Positions 41,401 through 49,813 of a DNA stretch of 64,000 nucleotides are shown one piece after another. The stretch comes from an uncultured Bacteroidales bacterium (GTDB lineage: Bacteria > Bacteroidota > Bacteroidia > Bacteroidales > Bacteroidaceae). Below the pieces are notes generated by a model that was given only the letters and a program-made list of their open reading frames with translations, was not told the DNA's origin and ran no database searches. Made by a program: the position numbers and the translations under genes. Position 1 is the first letter of the stretch, and each line of letters begins with the position of its first letter. The DNA lies in contig CACYQI010000003.1 in the NCBI GenBank assembly GCA_902776455.1, forward strand, positions 1-64,000, read 5' to 3'.

Positions 41401-41956
41401 AGTACCCCTCAATGGTCCTGTTGATGGCAGTTACTATGCTACACTTTGTGTTCCATTTGATGTGACGCTTGACGGTGCGACGGCTTATACTTTGAATCTC
41501 AATGCTGCAAAGACTGCATTGACGATGACGGAGGTAGAGAGTACCGTGGCAGCTGGTACGCCTGTCCTGCTGAAGGGCGCATCTGCTTCGGCAACAGCCA
41601 GCATCAGCACTCCTTCTTCTACAGCAATCTCTACAGAGACAGCTCTCACGGGAACCTACGTTGCAAAAACTGTGGCTGGCGGCACTGACTATTTCCTCGG
41701 CGTTGCCGACGATGTGGTTGGATTCTATCATTGGGACGGCACGACACTTAGTGCTAACCGTGCTTACCTTGAGGCTTCGAAGCTTAACAGCAATGTCAAG
41801 GGCTTTGCTCTCGACTTCGAGGATGATGCAACAGGTATAAATGAAGAATTAAGAATGAAGAATGAAGAATCTTCAATCTACAACCTTGCAGGTCAGCGCA
41901 TGAACAAGATGCAGAAAGGTATCAACATTATTAACGGCAAAAAGATTCTTAAGTAA
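38408..41956 (+). CDS. Large secreted protein of unknown function
   Basis: 1182 residues with a signal peptide (about 1-20, ending MGMWA). Residues about 180-360 ('GEKVSSFSPVTDPADNSKWYIL', 'NIQFANGDWI', 'NNGAGNTLAFWSSGTVSGTSGNNVWYLYET' in part) are clearly homologous to the next large protein. The middle contains beta-rich, lectin-like repeats; the end 'IYNLAGQRMNKMQKGINIINGKKILK' (in two pieces) is the C-terminal motif of many Prevotella secreted proteins and may be a type IX secretion signal. No catalytic domain was recognised. The DNA is distinctly more A+T-rich than its paralogue. A GAATGAA heptamer run (41836-41868) encodes the linker before the C-terminal motif. Confidence 0.85.
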   Translation: MKQKLTLFILALFTAMGMWADTTVTIVDGTHDPYDYFGTRNNSVTPNTLTTNATSGLAGVVLTAPVIDKGTYWSTRCMSIKNSVANTDEDVTFTAPTGYLIKSISMTVQAISSNNSYDVTVYGETTRVTGASAKDYFISVNASSFSFTINSVSGTVNWLAVKSMSVTLCAENDLDSWMPSINGAYLSVGEKVSSFSPVTDPADNSKWYILTQVRGGESPMYNLGTGQTLKRAAASFNMASLNNSTASYYAAYLIRFVAAGEGTYNIQFANGDWINSSLQSGSKSNAGTYAFYNTNSGSGSFFAWNLNSNTGSIVDNNGAGNTLAFWSSGTVSGTSGNNVWYLYETTVEVPASFVNVTYNFVVGGNTVNTMVVQAPANSAVAIPVGLTDGYSSDYYTFTPTGTIGNEDCTITVTGTLNNIDIVYPYTGLSNSKSYYIYSRNGARGGLSTYTDGDDTYLAISIKDGLNVSPKKFAIISYENRYYLYSVDDAKFVTYDGSNNFKAALADCVTGTTDAITFSATTAPLYELRFDNNSNKIFNGSNSQSYPYGMVFNNWGATSNQWDDGCQYTIEEADDFNATAALAALEEVFHPSYTVTYIVKDVNNNTIFTSDPVGTTLGAHITTLPAAYQRAFCSYNEVDVTISAVNTDVVFTATYSLPFTLSSDFSSATWYNLNIRSTKYVHKAGSEPYGNNASATIIDKAEDAYRWAFAGNPYALQLWNKDSGNGYTLTKEGENVVMRSGTYTWTLCQNSDGFTLKETNSDYTYVHDLGGSLKVWTSSAAPTDNGSTFRVEALVDNYASNVAAEIKPWFDNYGSYFQLKTSVVEANQTKYEAALVNCDLATYEDLLDLIADANNYVYPSTGFYRIKSSGQRIGESYIAYGQPTAATPGLITVTAANAPTDASTILKLTGADGQYTIATQGMYAQNQNTNNVAFPMTTNAADAATFSFIPYTPGVAVITNDGTNQGYFHEAGWAVPAVVRWTAAADASHWTIEDVETLTVPLNGPVDGSYYATLCVPFDVTLDGATAYTLNLNAAKTALTMTEVESTVAAGTPVLLKGASASATASISTPSSTAISTETALTGTYVAKTVAGGTDYFLGVADDVVGFYHWDGTTLSANRAYLEASKLNSNVKGFALDFEDDATGINEELRMKNEESSIYNLAGQRMNKMQKGINIINGKKILK

Positions 41957-41957
41957 C

Positions 41958-42134
41958 ATGAAAAAGACTTATATTTCCCCCGATTTCTTACTCATAGAGT
42001 TGCGTTGCAGCCAGATGCTCGCCGAATCAGTTCCTGTAGTAAATGAAAAAACTGCTACAGGCACGAGTGCCGGTTGGGCCAAGGAAGAAAGTACACCCAT
42101 CACCGACAAGTCTGTTTGGGACAATGAATGGTAA
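41958..42134 (+). CDS. Small conserved-type protein following secreted protein
   Basis: A 58-residue frame whose ATG lies one base after the preceding stop: MKKTYISPDFLLIELRCSQM... ending KSVWDNEW. It shares the MKKTYI(S/A)P start, a hydrophobic-acidic segment, a Met-Leu-Ala-Glu-Ser/Leu-Leu stretch, an acidic-polar tail and a Trp-Asp-x-x-Trp end with the ORF at 46479. Such short 'MKK.YI.P' proteins are common in Prevotella-type genomes and are of unknown function. The position implies co-translation with the large protein. A hairpin terminator follows. Confidence 0.75.
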   Translation: MKKTYISPDFLLIELRCSQMLAESVPVVNEKTATGTSAGWAKEESTPITDKSVWDNEW

Positions 42135-42160
42135 ACCTTGCCGCTAAGGCAATAGTAATA

Positions 42161-42187
42161 GGGAGATGCCTATGCAGGCACCTCCCT
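42161..42187 (+). terminator. Terminator after first small ORF
   Basis: GGGAGATGCCTATGCAGGCACCTCCC: a strong stem followed by TTTG. Beyond it, 42225-42360 holds GGAGATA/TATCTTC-type repeats in inverted arrangement ahead of the sialidase gene; no clear promoter box was read there. Confidence 0.75.
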
Positions 42188-42370
42188 TTGCTCTCTAAAC
42201 ATTTATATATATTATATTCAAGTTTTGCATGTATTGGAGATATATGGAGACAAAAGGAGATAGCCGCTTACAGCGGCGGAAGATAGAGGACGACACTACT
42301 GCAGAACATCAAAACTAATGTCTTCTATCTTCATCTATCTTCTTCTATCAACAAATAAATACAAACCAAC

Positions 42371-45300
42371 ATGAAACAAAAACTTTTCCTACTACTCACC
42401 GCTTTGCTTTGCACCATTAGTGTGTGGGCAACGGAGTACACTGTGACCTACAGCAAGAGCACAGGTTCGTACACAGCTACCAACGGAGCAGGCACATGGG
42501 CAAGCAAGTGGGTGTCCACTGCAACAGACCCGCAAGTGACGCTCTCCGTGGGCATGAACAACATCGCTGTCTCTACCGGCTACATCTATTCCGGTGCATC
42601 GGGCTGCACCTACACCCTGACGGCCCAGGCCGGCTATCTCATCACCGGCTACACCATCACTGGCACGGCTCAGAGCGGAGCGCAGACATTGACGCCTGCT
42701 GCAGGCGGCTCCGCCACATCGTTCGCAACAACTGGAACGACGACGCTCACCGTCTCGGGACTCTCTGCAGCAAGTACCTCATTCCAGCAGAGCACGCCCA
42801 ACAGCGGCATTGCCATCTCTTCGTTCACCATCACGCTGACCGAAGACCCTGAGTTCGCCCAGTGGAAGCCAGTCATTGCCGACGACGCCTTCATCACTGT
42901 AGGGGAAAAAGTGTCGAGCATCAGCGCCGTTACCGACGTGACAGACAACACGAAGTGGTACCTCGTGACTCAGGTGCGTAATGGCGAGTCTCCCATGTAC
43001 GATGCCGGTGCAGGCAACACCGTGATGCGTGCAGCAGCAACCGTCACCGCAGCCTCCCTCAGCGAGACAAATGCGAAGAACAATGCTGCCTATCTCGTCC
43101 GCTTCTTCAGCGCTGGCGAAGGACTGTACAACATACAGTTTGCCAACGGTGTCTGGATTGACGGTAGCTTGAAGACTACAGCCTCCAAGGGCAGTGCCGG
43201 CACATACGCTTTCTATAACAGCAACGGCGGCAGCGGCAGTTACTTCGGTTGGAATCTGAACAGCAACAGCGGCAGCATCGTCGATAACAACGGTGCAGGC
43301 TATGGCCTCGCCTTCTGGGGCAGCGGCACAGTAAGCGGCACCAGCGGCAACAACGTCTGGTATGTCTATGAGACGACCGTAGAGGTTCCTACTGTCACCA
43401 TTGATGTGACATACGAGCAGTACGTCAACGGCGTGGCTACTGGCCTTACCCATACAGAGACCGTCATGCCTAACAGCAGCATAAACGTCCCTGCTAACTT
43501 CACCAGCGACTACAGCACCTTTGCCTACGACATCACGACCGAAGGCACTATTGCTGATGCAAACGTCACCATCAAGGTCAACATCAACAAGAAGGAAGGT
43601 CTTGTAGAGGCTCTCAGCGAGTTGAGCAACAGCAAGGCTTACACCATCAAGTGTCCGCGCGGTACCTATACCACTGTTGACGGCAGCCTGGCCAATACGG
43701 TTAAGAACAGCGCTTACAGCGTGAACAACTTCGCCATCGTTTCCTACGAAGGCAAGTATTACCTTTGGAGCATAGCCGAGGAGAAGTTCGTCTCCTGCGA
43801 CGGTACGGCTTTAGGCAGCATTCCCGTCGCTATCACCATGACCAAAGTGTCGAACGGCATGTTCAAGATTCAAGGCAACGGCAAGACGATGAATGCAACG
43901 TCAGGCCAGACAACAGGTGCGATATTCGACACTTGGACGACAACAGACGAAGGCAACTCCTGCGCCATCATCGCCGCAGCTGACTTCGACGCCACCAATG
44001 TCATTGCAACCATCGAAGTCCTGCTCAACACGAAGACCATCAACCTTGCCGTCAACGTGACTGGCGCCACTGAGGCAGAGAACACACGTGCCGGCAAGAT
44101 TACTATGGCGCTGAGCGACGGCTCTACCTCCAACAAGTATCTCTATGCCGACACCGAGGTGACAGGACTGCAATACCTCGACATGACCTTCACAGCCATT
44201 GCAACGAGCTATCGCGGCTACGACTTCACGGGCTTCACCATCGACGGCACGGACTACGGCACAAGCATTGAGGCCGGCGAACTTGCCTCAGTGGCCGACG
44301 GCGCTACCCTTGTGGCTAACTATACCGCTTCTACAGGCAACGGCCTGAACCTCTGGTACGACTACAACGAAGACATGACCGAAGCCTATCGTCTGCCTGC
44401 CATCATCCGCACAAAGAGCGGTCGCATCATTGCCTTTGCCGACTACCGTCCCGGCAACACCGATGTGGGCATTGGCCCGACGAGCATCGAGCGTCGCTAC
44501 AGTGACGACGGCGGCGAGACATGGAGTCCTGCCATCCGTGTGGCACAAGGCAACTGGGGCGTGAACACAGCGAACGTCATCGAGTGGAGCTTCGGCGATC
44601 CTGCTGCTGTGGCCGACAACACGCCCGGCAACTCCGGCAACGACGTCCTGATGGTTTGCTGCGGCGGTAATGCCCGCTGGACGAACTCTGTCTATAACCC
44701 CGACGTCAGCCAGCAGCAGCAAGGATGTGTTGCATGGCGCTCTACCGACGGCGGTGAGACATGGGGCAACTATGAATACATCCAGCCAGCCCTCATGCAG
44801 GCATTCGTGGATGCCGGCATCCGTGCAGCCGACGGCAGCAGCGGCATCGTGCGTTCCTTCTTCACCAGTGGTAGGATCATCCAGTCTTCCCGCAAGGCAG
44901 AAGGTGCCCAATACAACCGTATCTACAATGCTGTTGACGTGAATGGCGGGGACGTGGTGGTCTATTCCGACGACTTCGGTGCCACATGGAAAGTGCTTGG
45001 TGGCCAGATTGCTAACAATGGCGACGAGGCACACGTTGTGGAACTTCCCGACGGCGACCTTCTGCTTGTCGGCAAAGGCAGCACCTCTCGCTATGTGAAT
45101 GTATTCAACTACAGTGACTTCGACACGGCTGCCGGCCAGTGGGGACCCACCAACCAGTGGAACAATGCTGTTGCTACATCCTGCAATGGTGACGTGGAGA
45201 TAGTGGAAGCCTACGATGCTTACGGCGAGAAGAACACCGTCATCGTCGAGACAGCTCCTATGACCAGCAGTCCGCAGCGTCGCGAGATTCAGTACTACTT

Positions 45301-46477
45301 CATCGCTCTGCCCAAGGCAACGGGCTTCACCACAGCTGACTTCTCTACCGAAGGCGGTGCAAGCTGGACACAGGGCATGAACGTGACACACAACTGGGGA
45401 GCATACTCCATTCTCCTTGGCAATGGCGACGGCACGATGGACATCCTCTTCGAGGAGAGTGCAAAGGACGAAACCCACCATCCGACGGGCTACTGCCTCG
45501 TTTATCAGAAGGCGCACGACATCAAGGACATCACCTTGAACCAGTACATCTTCGACAAGGCACAGGCAGAGGCTGAAGCAGTGAAGACGCCGCGTCCCGG
45601 CCACTTCTACCGCTTCAAGAGCACACAGTCCGAAGCCTATCTGGCAGTCGTCAGCGGCGAGGTCAAGGTGGCAGCTGCCGACGAGGCATCTACGCTCTGG
45701 TTCTATGGCAACGACGGACTGGTGTCTTACACGACAGGCCAATACCTCGACGGCAACGCCAAGGGTCTGGCTCCCGTGGGCACCAACTACAAGGCTGCCA
45801 TTGAGCCTAACAGCTACCACACTGGCAAGTACACCATCCAGACGAACAGCCGCTTCACCTACCACAGGGACAGCAACGGCACCATCGACCGTGGCAGCGG
45901 CTACAACAACGATGAAGGCTATGCCTGGACCGTCGAGGACGTCACCTCCGTGCCCGTTGCCGTCAAGAGCCTCGGCTTGGCCACCTTCTACAGCCCTGTC
46001 GCCCTGACGGCTCCTGCAGGAGTCAAGCTCTATGCAGCCACCTTGAACGACACATACATCCACTTCGACGAAGTAGAAGCCGTCAAGGCAGGCACAGGTG
46101 TCCTCGTTGAGGCAGCAGAAGGCACTTACGACTTCACCGTTGAGAGCAACGATGCAGACTATGCGAGCGACCTCGTAGGCAGCGTGGCAACAAAGGCAAG
46201 AACAAGCATCGCCGCCACAGTCTATACCCTGCAGAGCGGTCCGGCCTTCAAGCAGTTCACAGGCGAGAACGTGACCGGCTTCCGCAGCCACATCGAGACA
46301 CCAGTAAGCGCTGGCGTCAAGGCATTCGACATCATCTTCGGCGACGACGAGACTGCTATTAAGGACCTTAAAGACCTTAAGGACTCTAACGACCTTATTT
46401 ACAACCTTGCAGGCCAGCGCCTGAACAAGGTTCAGAAAGGCGTCAACATTATTAACGGCAAAAAGACACTCAAGTAA
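42371..46477 (+). CDS. Large secreted exo-sialidase (GH33-type)
   Basis: 1368 residues. Signal peptide about 1-20; residues ~170-360 homologous to the preceding protein; a sialidase beta-propeller at about 655-1055 with the arginine motif 'YRLPAIIRTKSGRI' (FRIP variant, ~673) and three Asp boxes, SDDGGETW (~710), STDGGETW (~790) and SDDFGATW (~863). It would release terminal sialic acids from host or dietary glycans at the cell surface. The C-terminal part has a lectin-like region and ends 'YNLAGQRLNKVQKGVNIINGKKTLK', probably a sorting signal. The linker before that is a (AA)GACCTTA repeat encoding IKDLKDLKDSND. Confidence 0.9.
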   Translation: MKQKLFLLLTALLCTISVWATEYTVTYSKSTGSYTATNGAGTWASKWVSTATDPQVTLSVGMNNIAVSTGYIYSGASGCTYTLTAQAGYLITGYTITGTAQSGAQTLTPAAGGSATSFATTGTTTLTVSGLSAASTSFQQSTPNSGIAISSFTITLTEDPEFAQWKPVIADDAFITVGEKVSSISAVTDVTDNTKWYLVTQVRNGESPMYDAGAGNTVMRAAATVTAASLSETNAKNNAAYLVRFFSAGEGLYNIQFANGVWIDGSLKTTASKGSAGTYAFYNSNGGSGSYFGWNLNSNSGSIVDNNGAGYGLAFWGSGTVSGTSGNNVWYVYETTVEVPTVTIDVTYEQYVNGVATGLTHTETVMPNSSINVPANFTSDYSTFAYDITTEGTIADANVTIKVNINKKEGLVEALSELSNSKAYTIKCPRGTYTTVDGSLANTVKNSAYSVNNFAIVSYEGKYYLWSIAEEKFVSCDGTALGSIPVAITMTKVSNGMFKIQGNGKTMNATSGQTTGAIFDTWTTTDEGNSCAIIAAADFDATNVIATIEVLLNTKTINLAVNVTGATEAENTRAGKITMALSDGSTSNKYLYADTEVTGLQYLDMTFTAIATSYRGYDFTGFTIDGTDYGTSIEAGELASVADGATLVANYTASTGNGLNLWYDYNEDMTEAYRLPAIIRTKSGRIIAFADYRPGNTDVGIGPTSIERRYSDDGGETWSPAIRVAQGNWGVNTANVIEWSFGDPAAVADNTPGNSGNDVLMVCCGGNARWTNSVYNPDVSQQQQGCVAWRSTDGGETWGNYEYIQPALMQAFVDAGIRAADGSSGIVRSFFTSGRIIQSSRKAEGAQYNRIYNAVDVNGGDVVVYSDDFGATWKVLGGQIANNGDEAHVVELPDGDLLLVGKGSTSRYVNVFNYSDFDTAAGQWGPTNQWNNAVATSCNGDVEIVEAYDAYGEKNTVIVETAPMTSSPQRREIQYYFIALPKATGFTTADFSTEGGASWTQGMNVTHNWGAYSILLGNGDGTMDILFEESAKDETHHPTGYCLVYQKAHDIKDITLNQYIFDKAQAEAEAVKTPRPGHFYRFKSTQSEAYLAVVSGEVKVAAADEASTLWFYGNDGLVSYTTGQYLDGNAKGLAPVGTNYKAAIEPNSYHTGKYTIQTNSRFTYHRDSNGTIDRGSGYNNDEGYAWTVEDVTSVPVAVKSLGLATFYSPVALTAPAGVKLYAATLNDTYIHFDEVEAVKAGTGVLVEAAEGTYDFTVESNDADYASDLVGSVATKARTSIAATVYTLQSGPAFKQFTGENVTGFRSHIETPVSAGVKAFDIIFGDDETAIKDLKDLKDSNDLIYNLAGQRLNKVQKGVNIINGKKTLK

Positions 46478-46478
46478 G

Positions 46479-46634
46479 ATGAAAAAGACATATATTGCAC
46501 CCATCGTAACGGTGGACGAGGCCGAAATGGTTGACGGTCTTTTAGTAACGAGCATTCAGCTGTCGAGCGAAAGCGGCAGCGAGGAATTCGTCAAAGAACA
46601 GGCTGACGAGAACAGTTGGGACATCGACTGGTAA
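46479..46634 (+). CDS. Small conserved-type protein following sialidase
   Basis: A 51-residue frame starting one base after the sialidase stop: MKKTYIAPIVTVDEAEMVDG..., ending NSWDIDW. It parallels the 58-residue ORF after the preceding large gene (same start, spacing and Trp-Asp-x-x-Trp-like end). Neither has a convincing signal peptide. The function is unknown; candidates are a small chaperone-like partner or a peptide precursor, both speculative. Confidence 0.75.
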   Translation: MKKTYIAPIVTVDEAEMVDGLLVTSIQLSSESGSEEFVKEQADENSWDIDW

Positions 46635-46662
46635 GTCGCCTGTCAGCAGACCTGCAAAGCAA

Positions 46663-46696
46663 GGGAAGTATCACCAGTGTGGTACTTCCCTTTTTC
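46663..46696 (+). terminator. Terminator after sialidase operon
   Basis: GGGAAGTATCACCAGTGTGG followed by TACTTCCC and a T5 run. Confidence 0.9.
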
Positions 46697-46814
46697 GTTG
46701 TAACGATTCGGCAATTATCGGCTTTTGCCCTATGGAGCGAGGGCAAACACTCCACGTTATTCAGTAACTTCCTCCCTGTAGCATCGCCCGACACAGCACG
46801 CAGCTCACGATCGT

Positions 46815-47010
46815 CTAACCTCTAACCACCCGTTTCAACTTTCAACTCTCAATTTTCAACTTTCAACTTTCCATTTTCAACTTTCAACTTTCCATTTTCA
46901 ACTTTCAACTTTTACCGTCACCCGTCACTTTCTGCCCTAACAGAGTGAAAATGAACCGATAACAGGGTGACAGTACCGTCACCCTACTGTCACCCTATCG
47001 TCACCTCGCA
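46815..47010. repeat. TTTCAACTTTCAACT heptamer run and GTCACCC repeats
   Basis: From 46834 TTCAACT/TTTCCAT heptamers repeat about eight times, preceded by CTAACCTCTAACCACC. From 46915 GTCACCCT-type octamers repeat (GTCACCCGTCAC, CCGTCACCCTACTGTCACCC) with an opposed GGGTGACAG. The spacer 46635-47367 otherwise contains only a terminator at its start and the promoter at its end. Confidence 0.75.
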
Positions 47011-47292
47011 TCCTGTTGAATCACAATGCAATAAGTGGAAAGGTGACGGGGTGACGGTAGCTAAGCAACATTCACACACGCTCCTCCTCCTGCACCCTAC
47101 CGAAGACCGCACGTCTGTTGACCTTCGCCTTCGTAAGCATTTGTTTGATTCTACTGATATATGGTAATCGTTGAACAGTTGCTTTTCGTTTCTTATTGCA
47201 AGAAAAAGTTTGGGAATCGTGTCCTTTTGTCTGCCTTTTGCCATACTATTATGTAAAAATACAGCCGTTGCACATTTTTTAACTGCGTTTCG

Positions 47293-47323
47293 TTTGTCTG
47301 TATGATTATTTTTGCTAACTTTG
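47293..47323 (+). promoter_or_regulatory. Promoter of the glycan operon
   Basis: TTTG at 47293-47296, 19 bp, TAACTTTG at 47316-47323. The surrounding ATTTTTGCTAACTTTGTAGG is identical to the rmlD promoter. Confidence 0.8.
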
Positions 47324-47367
47324 TAGGCGAAATGTGCTAAAACAACTAAAACAAACTATAACAAATT

Positions 47368-48795
47368 ATGTCAACAAGAAGAGATTTTTTGAAAGGAATG
47401 GGCATGGCTACGGCTGGTATGGCCCTGGCTCCCGGAGAACTGTTGGCTGCCAAGAAGAAACAGCAGCCCGCTCCTGCTCCGAAGAATGAGAAAGTAAGGA
47501 TTGCCTACATCGGCATCGGCAACCGCGGACAGCAGAACATCGACGAATTCGCCAAGACGAACATGGTGGACGTCGTTGCGCTCTGCGACGTTGACCTGCA
47601 AGGCAAGCAGTGCGAAAAGGCGCTCAAGATGTACCCCGATGCTAAGCGCTTCACCGACTTCCGCAAGCTCTTCGACGAGTACAGCGACAAGTTCGACGCC
47701 GTGGCTGTCAGCGTGCCCGACCACACGCACTTCTTCGTCTGCATGGCTGCCATGAAGCACGGCAAGCACGTCTATTGCGAGAAGCCCCTCATCCGTACCT
47801 TCCAGGAGGGCGAAATCCTCATCGAGATGGCCAACCGCCATCCGGAACTTGCCACACAGGTCGGCAACCAGGGACACTCCGAGGCCAACTACTTCCAGTT
47901 CAAGGCTTGGCAGGAAGCCGGCATCATCAAGGACGTAACGAAGGTGGTGGCTCACATGAACAACGACCGCCGCTGGCACAAGTACGACTGGAACATGACG
48001 AAGATGCCCGAGGGCGATCCTATCCCCGAAGGCATGGACTACGACACATGGCACGGCGGCATACGCTACCATAACTTCAGCAAGCTCTACCACCAAGGCG
48101 ACTGGCGCAGCTGGTACGACTTCGGCATGGGAGCTCTCGGCGACTGGGGCGCACACTTGCTCGACACCGTCCACGAGTTCCTCAACCTCGGACTGCCTTA
48201 CGAAATCAACATGAAGTATGCGAAGAACCACAACGAGTTCTTCTATCCCTTCAGCAGCACCATCGAGTTCCGCTTCGGCGCACGCGGCAACATGCCTCCC
48301 TGCGACGTCATCTGGTACGACGGCGTTGACAACCAGCCGCCATTGCCCGAAGGCTACGGCGAGAGCAAGCTGGCCGACGGCATCCCCGCAAGCGGTCAGG
48401 GCGAATACACCAAGCTGAAGCTCAACCCGGGCAAGATTATCTATGGTCGCGACCTCACCTTCAAGGGAGCCAGCCACGGCAGCACACTCGAAATCATCCC
48501 CGCCGAGAAGGCAAAGGAGATGGAAGGCAAACTGCCACAGGTGCCCAAGAGCCCAAGCAACCACTACGTCAACTTCCTGCGTGCCTGCAAGGGAGAAGAG
48601 AAGACGCGCTCGCCCTTCCAAATTGCCGGCGTGCTCTGTCAGGTCTTCTGCCTCGGCGTCATCGCCCAGCGCCTCAACACCCAGCTCTTCTTCGACCCAA
48701 GGACCAAGAAGTTCACCAACAACGAGTTCGCCAACGCCATGCTCAGCGGCATGCCCCCGCGCAGAGGATGGGAAGAGTTTTATAAAATTGACTAA
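47368..48795 (+). CDS. Gfo/Idh/MocA family oxidoreductase, Tat-exported
   Basis: 475 residues. A twin-arginine signal (STRRDFLKGMGMATAGMALA) at the start indicates folded export. The NAD(P)-binding Rossmann domain has 'VRIAYIGIGNRGQQNI', and 'CEKPLIRTFQEGEIL' (EKP motif) is the family hallmark; the C-terminal half is the substrate domain. With the DUF1080 gene next door it suggests an oxidoreductive route to 3-keto sugars, as reported for related Bacteroidetes enzymes; the substrate is unknown. First gene of a same-strand run to GH76. All spacers in the run are short tandem repeats. Confidence 0.92.
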   Translation: MSTRRDFLKGMGMATAGMALAPGELLAAKKKQQPAPAPKNEKVRIAYIGIGNRGQQNIDEFAKTNMVDVVALCDVDLQGKQCEKALKMYPDAKRFTDFRKLFDEYSDKFDAVAVSVPDHTHFFVCMAAMKHGKHVYCEKPLIRTFQEGEILIEMANRHPELATQVGNQGHSEANYFQFKAWQEAGIIKDVTKVVAHMNNDRRWHKYDWNMTKMPEGDPIPEGMDYDTWHGGIRYHNFSKLYHQGDWRSWYDFGMGALGDWGAHLLDTVHEFLNLGLPYEINMKYAKNHNEFFYPFSSTIEFRFGARGNMPPCDVIWYDGVDNQPPLPEGYGESKLADGIPASGQGEYTKLKLNPGKIIYGRDLTFKGASHGSTLEIIPAEKAKEMEGKLPQVPKSPSNHYVNFLRACKGEEKTRSPFQIAGVLCQVFCLGVIAQRLNTQLFFDPRTKKFTNNEFANAMLSGMPPRRGWEEFYKID

Positions 48796-48796
48796 A

Positions 48797-48938
48797 CTAG
48801 GAAAACCTAGGAAAATCTAGGACATCCTAGGAAAACCTAGGAAAACCTAGGAAAACCTAGGAAAACCTAGGAAAGCCTAGGAAATCCTAGAACATCCTAG
48901 GAAAGCCTAGGAAAGCCTAGGAAAGCCTAGAGCCTCCT
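48797..48938. repeat. CCTAGGAAAA tandem array 1
   Basis: About fourteen 10-bp units (CCTAGGAAAA, with variants CCTAGGAAAG, CCTAGAACAT) fill the spacer between the oxidoreductase and DUF1080 genes almost completely. CCTAGG is itself palindromic. Unit number could vary by slippage. Confidence 0.9.
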
Positions 48939-48955
48939 AAAAAAAAACAAACACA

Positions 48956-49714
48956 ATGAAAAAGATTATCATAGCCCTGGCGATGCTGGCCGTGCTGCCT
49001 GCATCTGCAAAAGACAAGAAAGTAGTAACTGAGCCTGCTCCGGCTCCCACAACGGACAACGTGCTCACCGAACAGGAACAGCGCGAAGGCTGGAAGCTCC
49101 TCTGGGACGGCAAGACGACGAACGGCTGGCGCGGTGCCAAGATTCAGACCTTCCCCGAGAAAGGCTGGCGCATCGAGAACGGCGTGCTCAAGGTAGAGAA
49201 GGCCAACGGTGCCGAGAGCGGCAACGGCGGCGACATCGTCACCGAGAAGAACTACCACAACTTCATCCTAAAGGTCGATTTCAAGATTACCGAAGGCGCC
49301 AACAGCGGCATCAAGTACTTCGTTGACCCCGACATGAACCTGGGCGAGGGCAGCGCCATCGGCTGCGAGTTCCAGATTCTCGACGACCTGCGTCACCCCG
49401 ATGCCAAGCTCGGCGTGAAGGGCAACCGCAAGCTCGGCTCGCTCTACGACCTCATCCCTGCTCCCGAGCAGAAGCCTTTCGACATCACCACATGGAACAC
49501 CGCCATGGTCATCGTCAAGGACAATCACGTAGAGCACTGGCTGAACGGCGTGAAGATGCTTGAGTACGAGCGCAACAACCAGGAGTGGAACGCACTCGTG
49601 GCCTACAGCAAGTACAAGAACTGGCCCAACTTCGGCAACCGCGACGGCCGCATCCTCCTGCAGGACCACGGCGACGAAGTATGGTTCAAGAACGTGAAGA
49701 TAAAGGAACTATAA
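48956..49714 (+). CDS. DUF1080 protein (3-keto-disaccharide hydrolase-type)
   Basis: 252 residues with a signal peptide (1-18, ending ASA). A single DUF1080 concanavalin-like domain: '[17 protein letters not shown]', '[12 protein letters not shown]', '[32 protein letters not shown]' (in order), 'GCEFQILDD', '[22 protein letters not shown]'. Members have been described as 3-keto-glycoside hydrolases/lyases that work with Gfo/Idh oxidoreductases, which fits the neighbour. Periplasmic by its signal. Flanked on both sides by CCTAGGAAA arrays. Confidence 0.92.
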   Translation: MKKIIIALAMLAVLPASAKDKKVVTEPAPAPTTDNVLTEQEQREGWKLLWDGKTTNGWRGAKIQTFPEKGWRIENGVLKVEKANGAESGNGGDIVTEKNYHNFILKVDFKITEGANSGIKYFVDPDMNLGEGSAIGCEFQILDDLRHPDAKLGVKGNRKLGSLYDLIPAPEQKPFDITTWNTAMVIVKDNHVEHWLNGVKMLEYERNNQEWNALVAYSKYKNWPNFGNRDGRILLQDHGDEVWFKNVKIKEL

Positions 49715-49717
49715 TAC

Positions 49718-49797
49718 TAGGTTTTCCTAGGAAAGCCTAGGAAAGCCTAGGAAAGCCTAGGGATTCCTAGAAATTCCTAGGAAAGCCTAGAATATCC
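49718..49797. repeat. CCTAGGAAAG tandem array 2
   Basis: Seven to eight 10-bp units of the same kind as array 1, between the DUF1080 and GH92 genes (TAGGTTTTCCTAGGAAAGCC at the start, CTAGAATATCC at the end). Confidence 0.9.
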
Positions 49798-49813
49798 TAA
49801 AAAGCAACACACA

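Noticed and set aside
44288-46555. 755-codon open frame opposite the sialidase
   Set aside because: It is the antisense shadow of a gene with clear Asp boxes; no recognisable domain.
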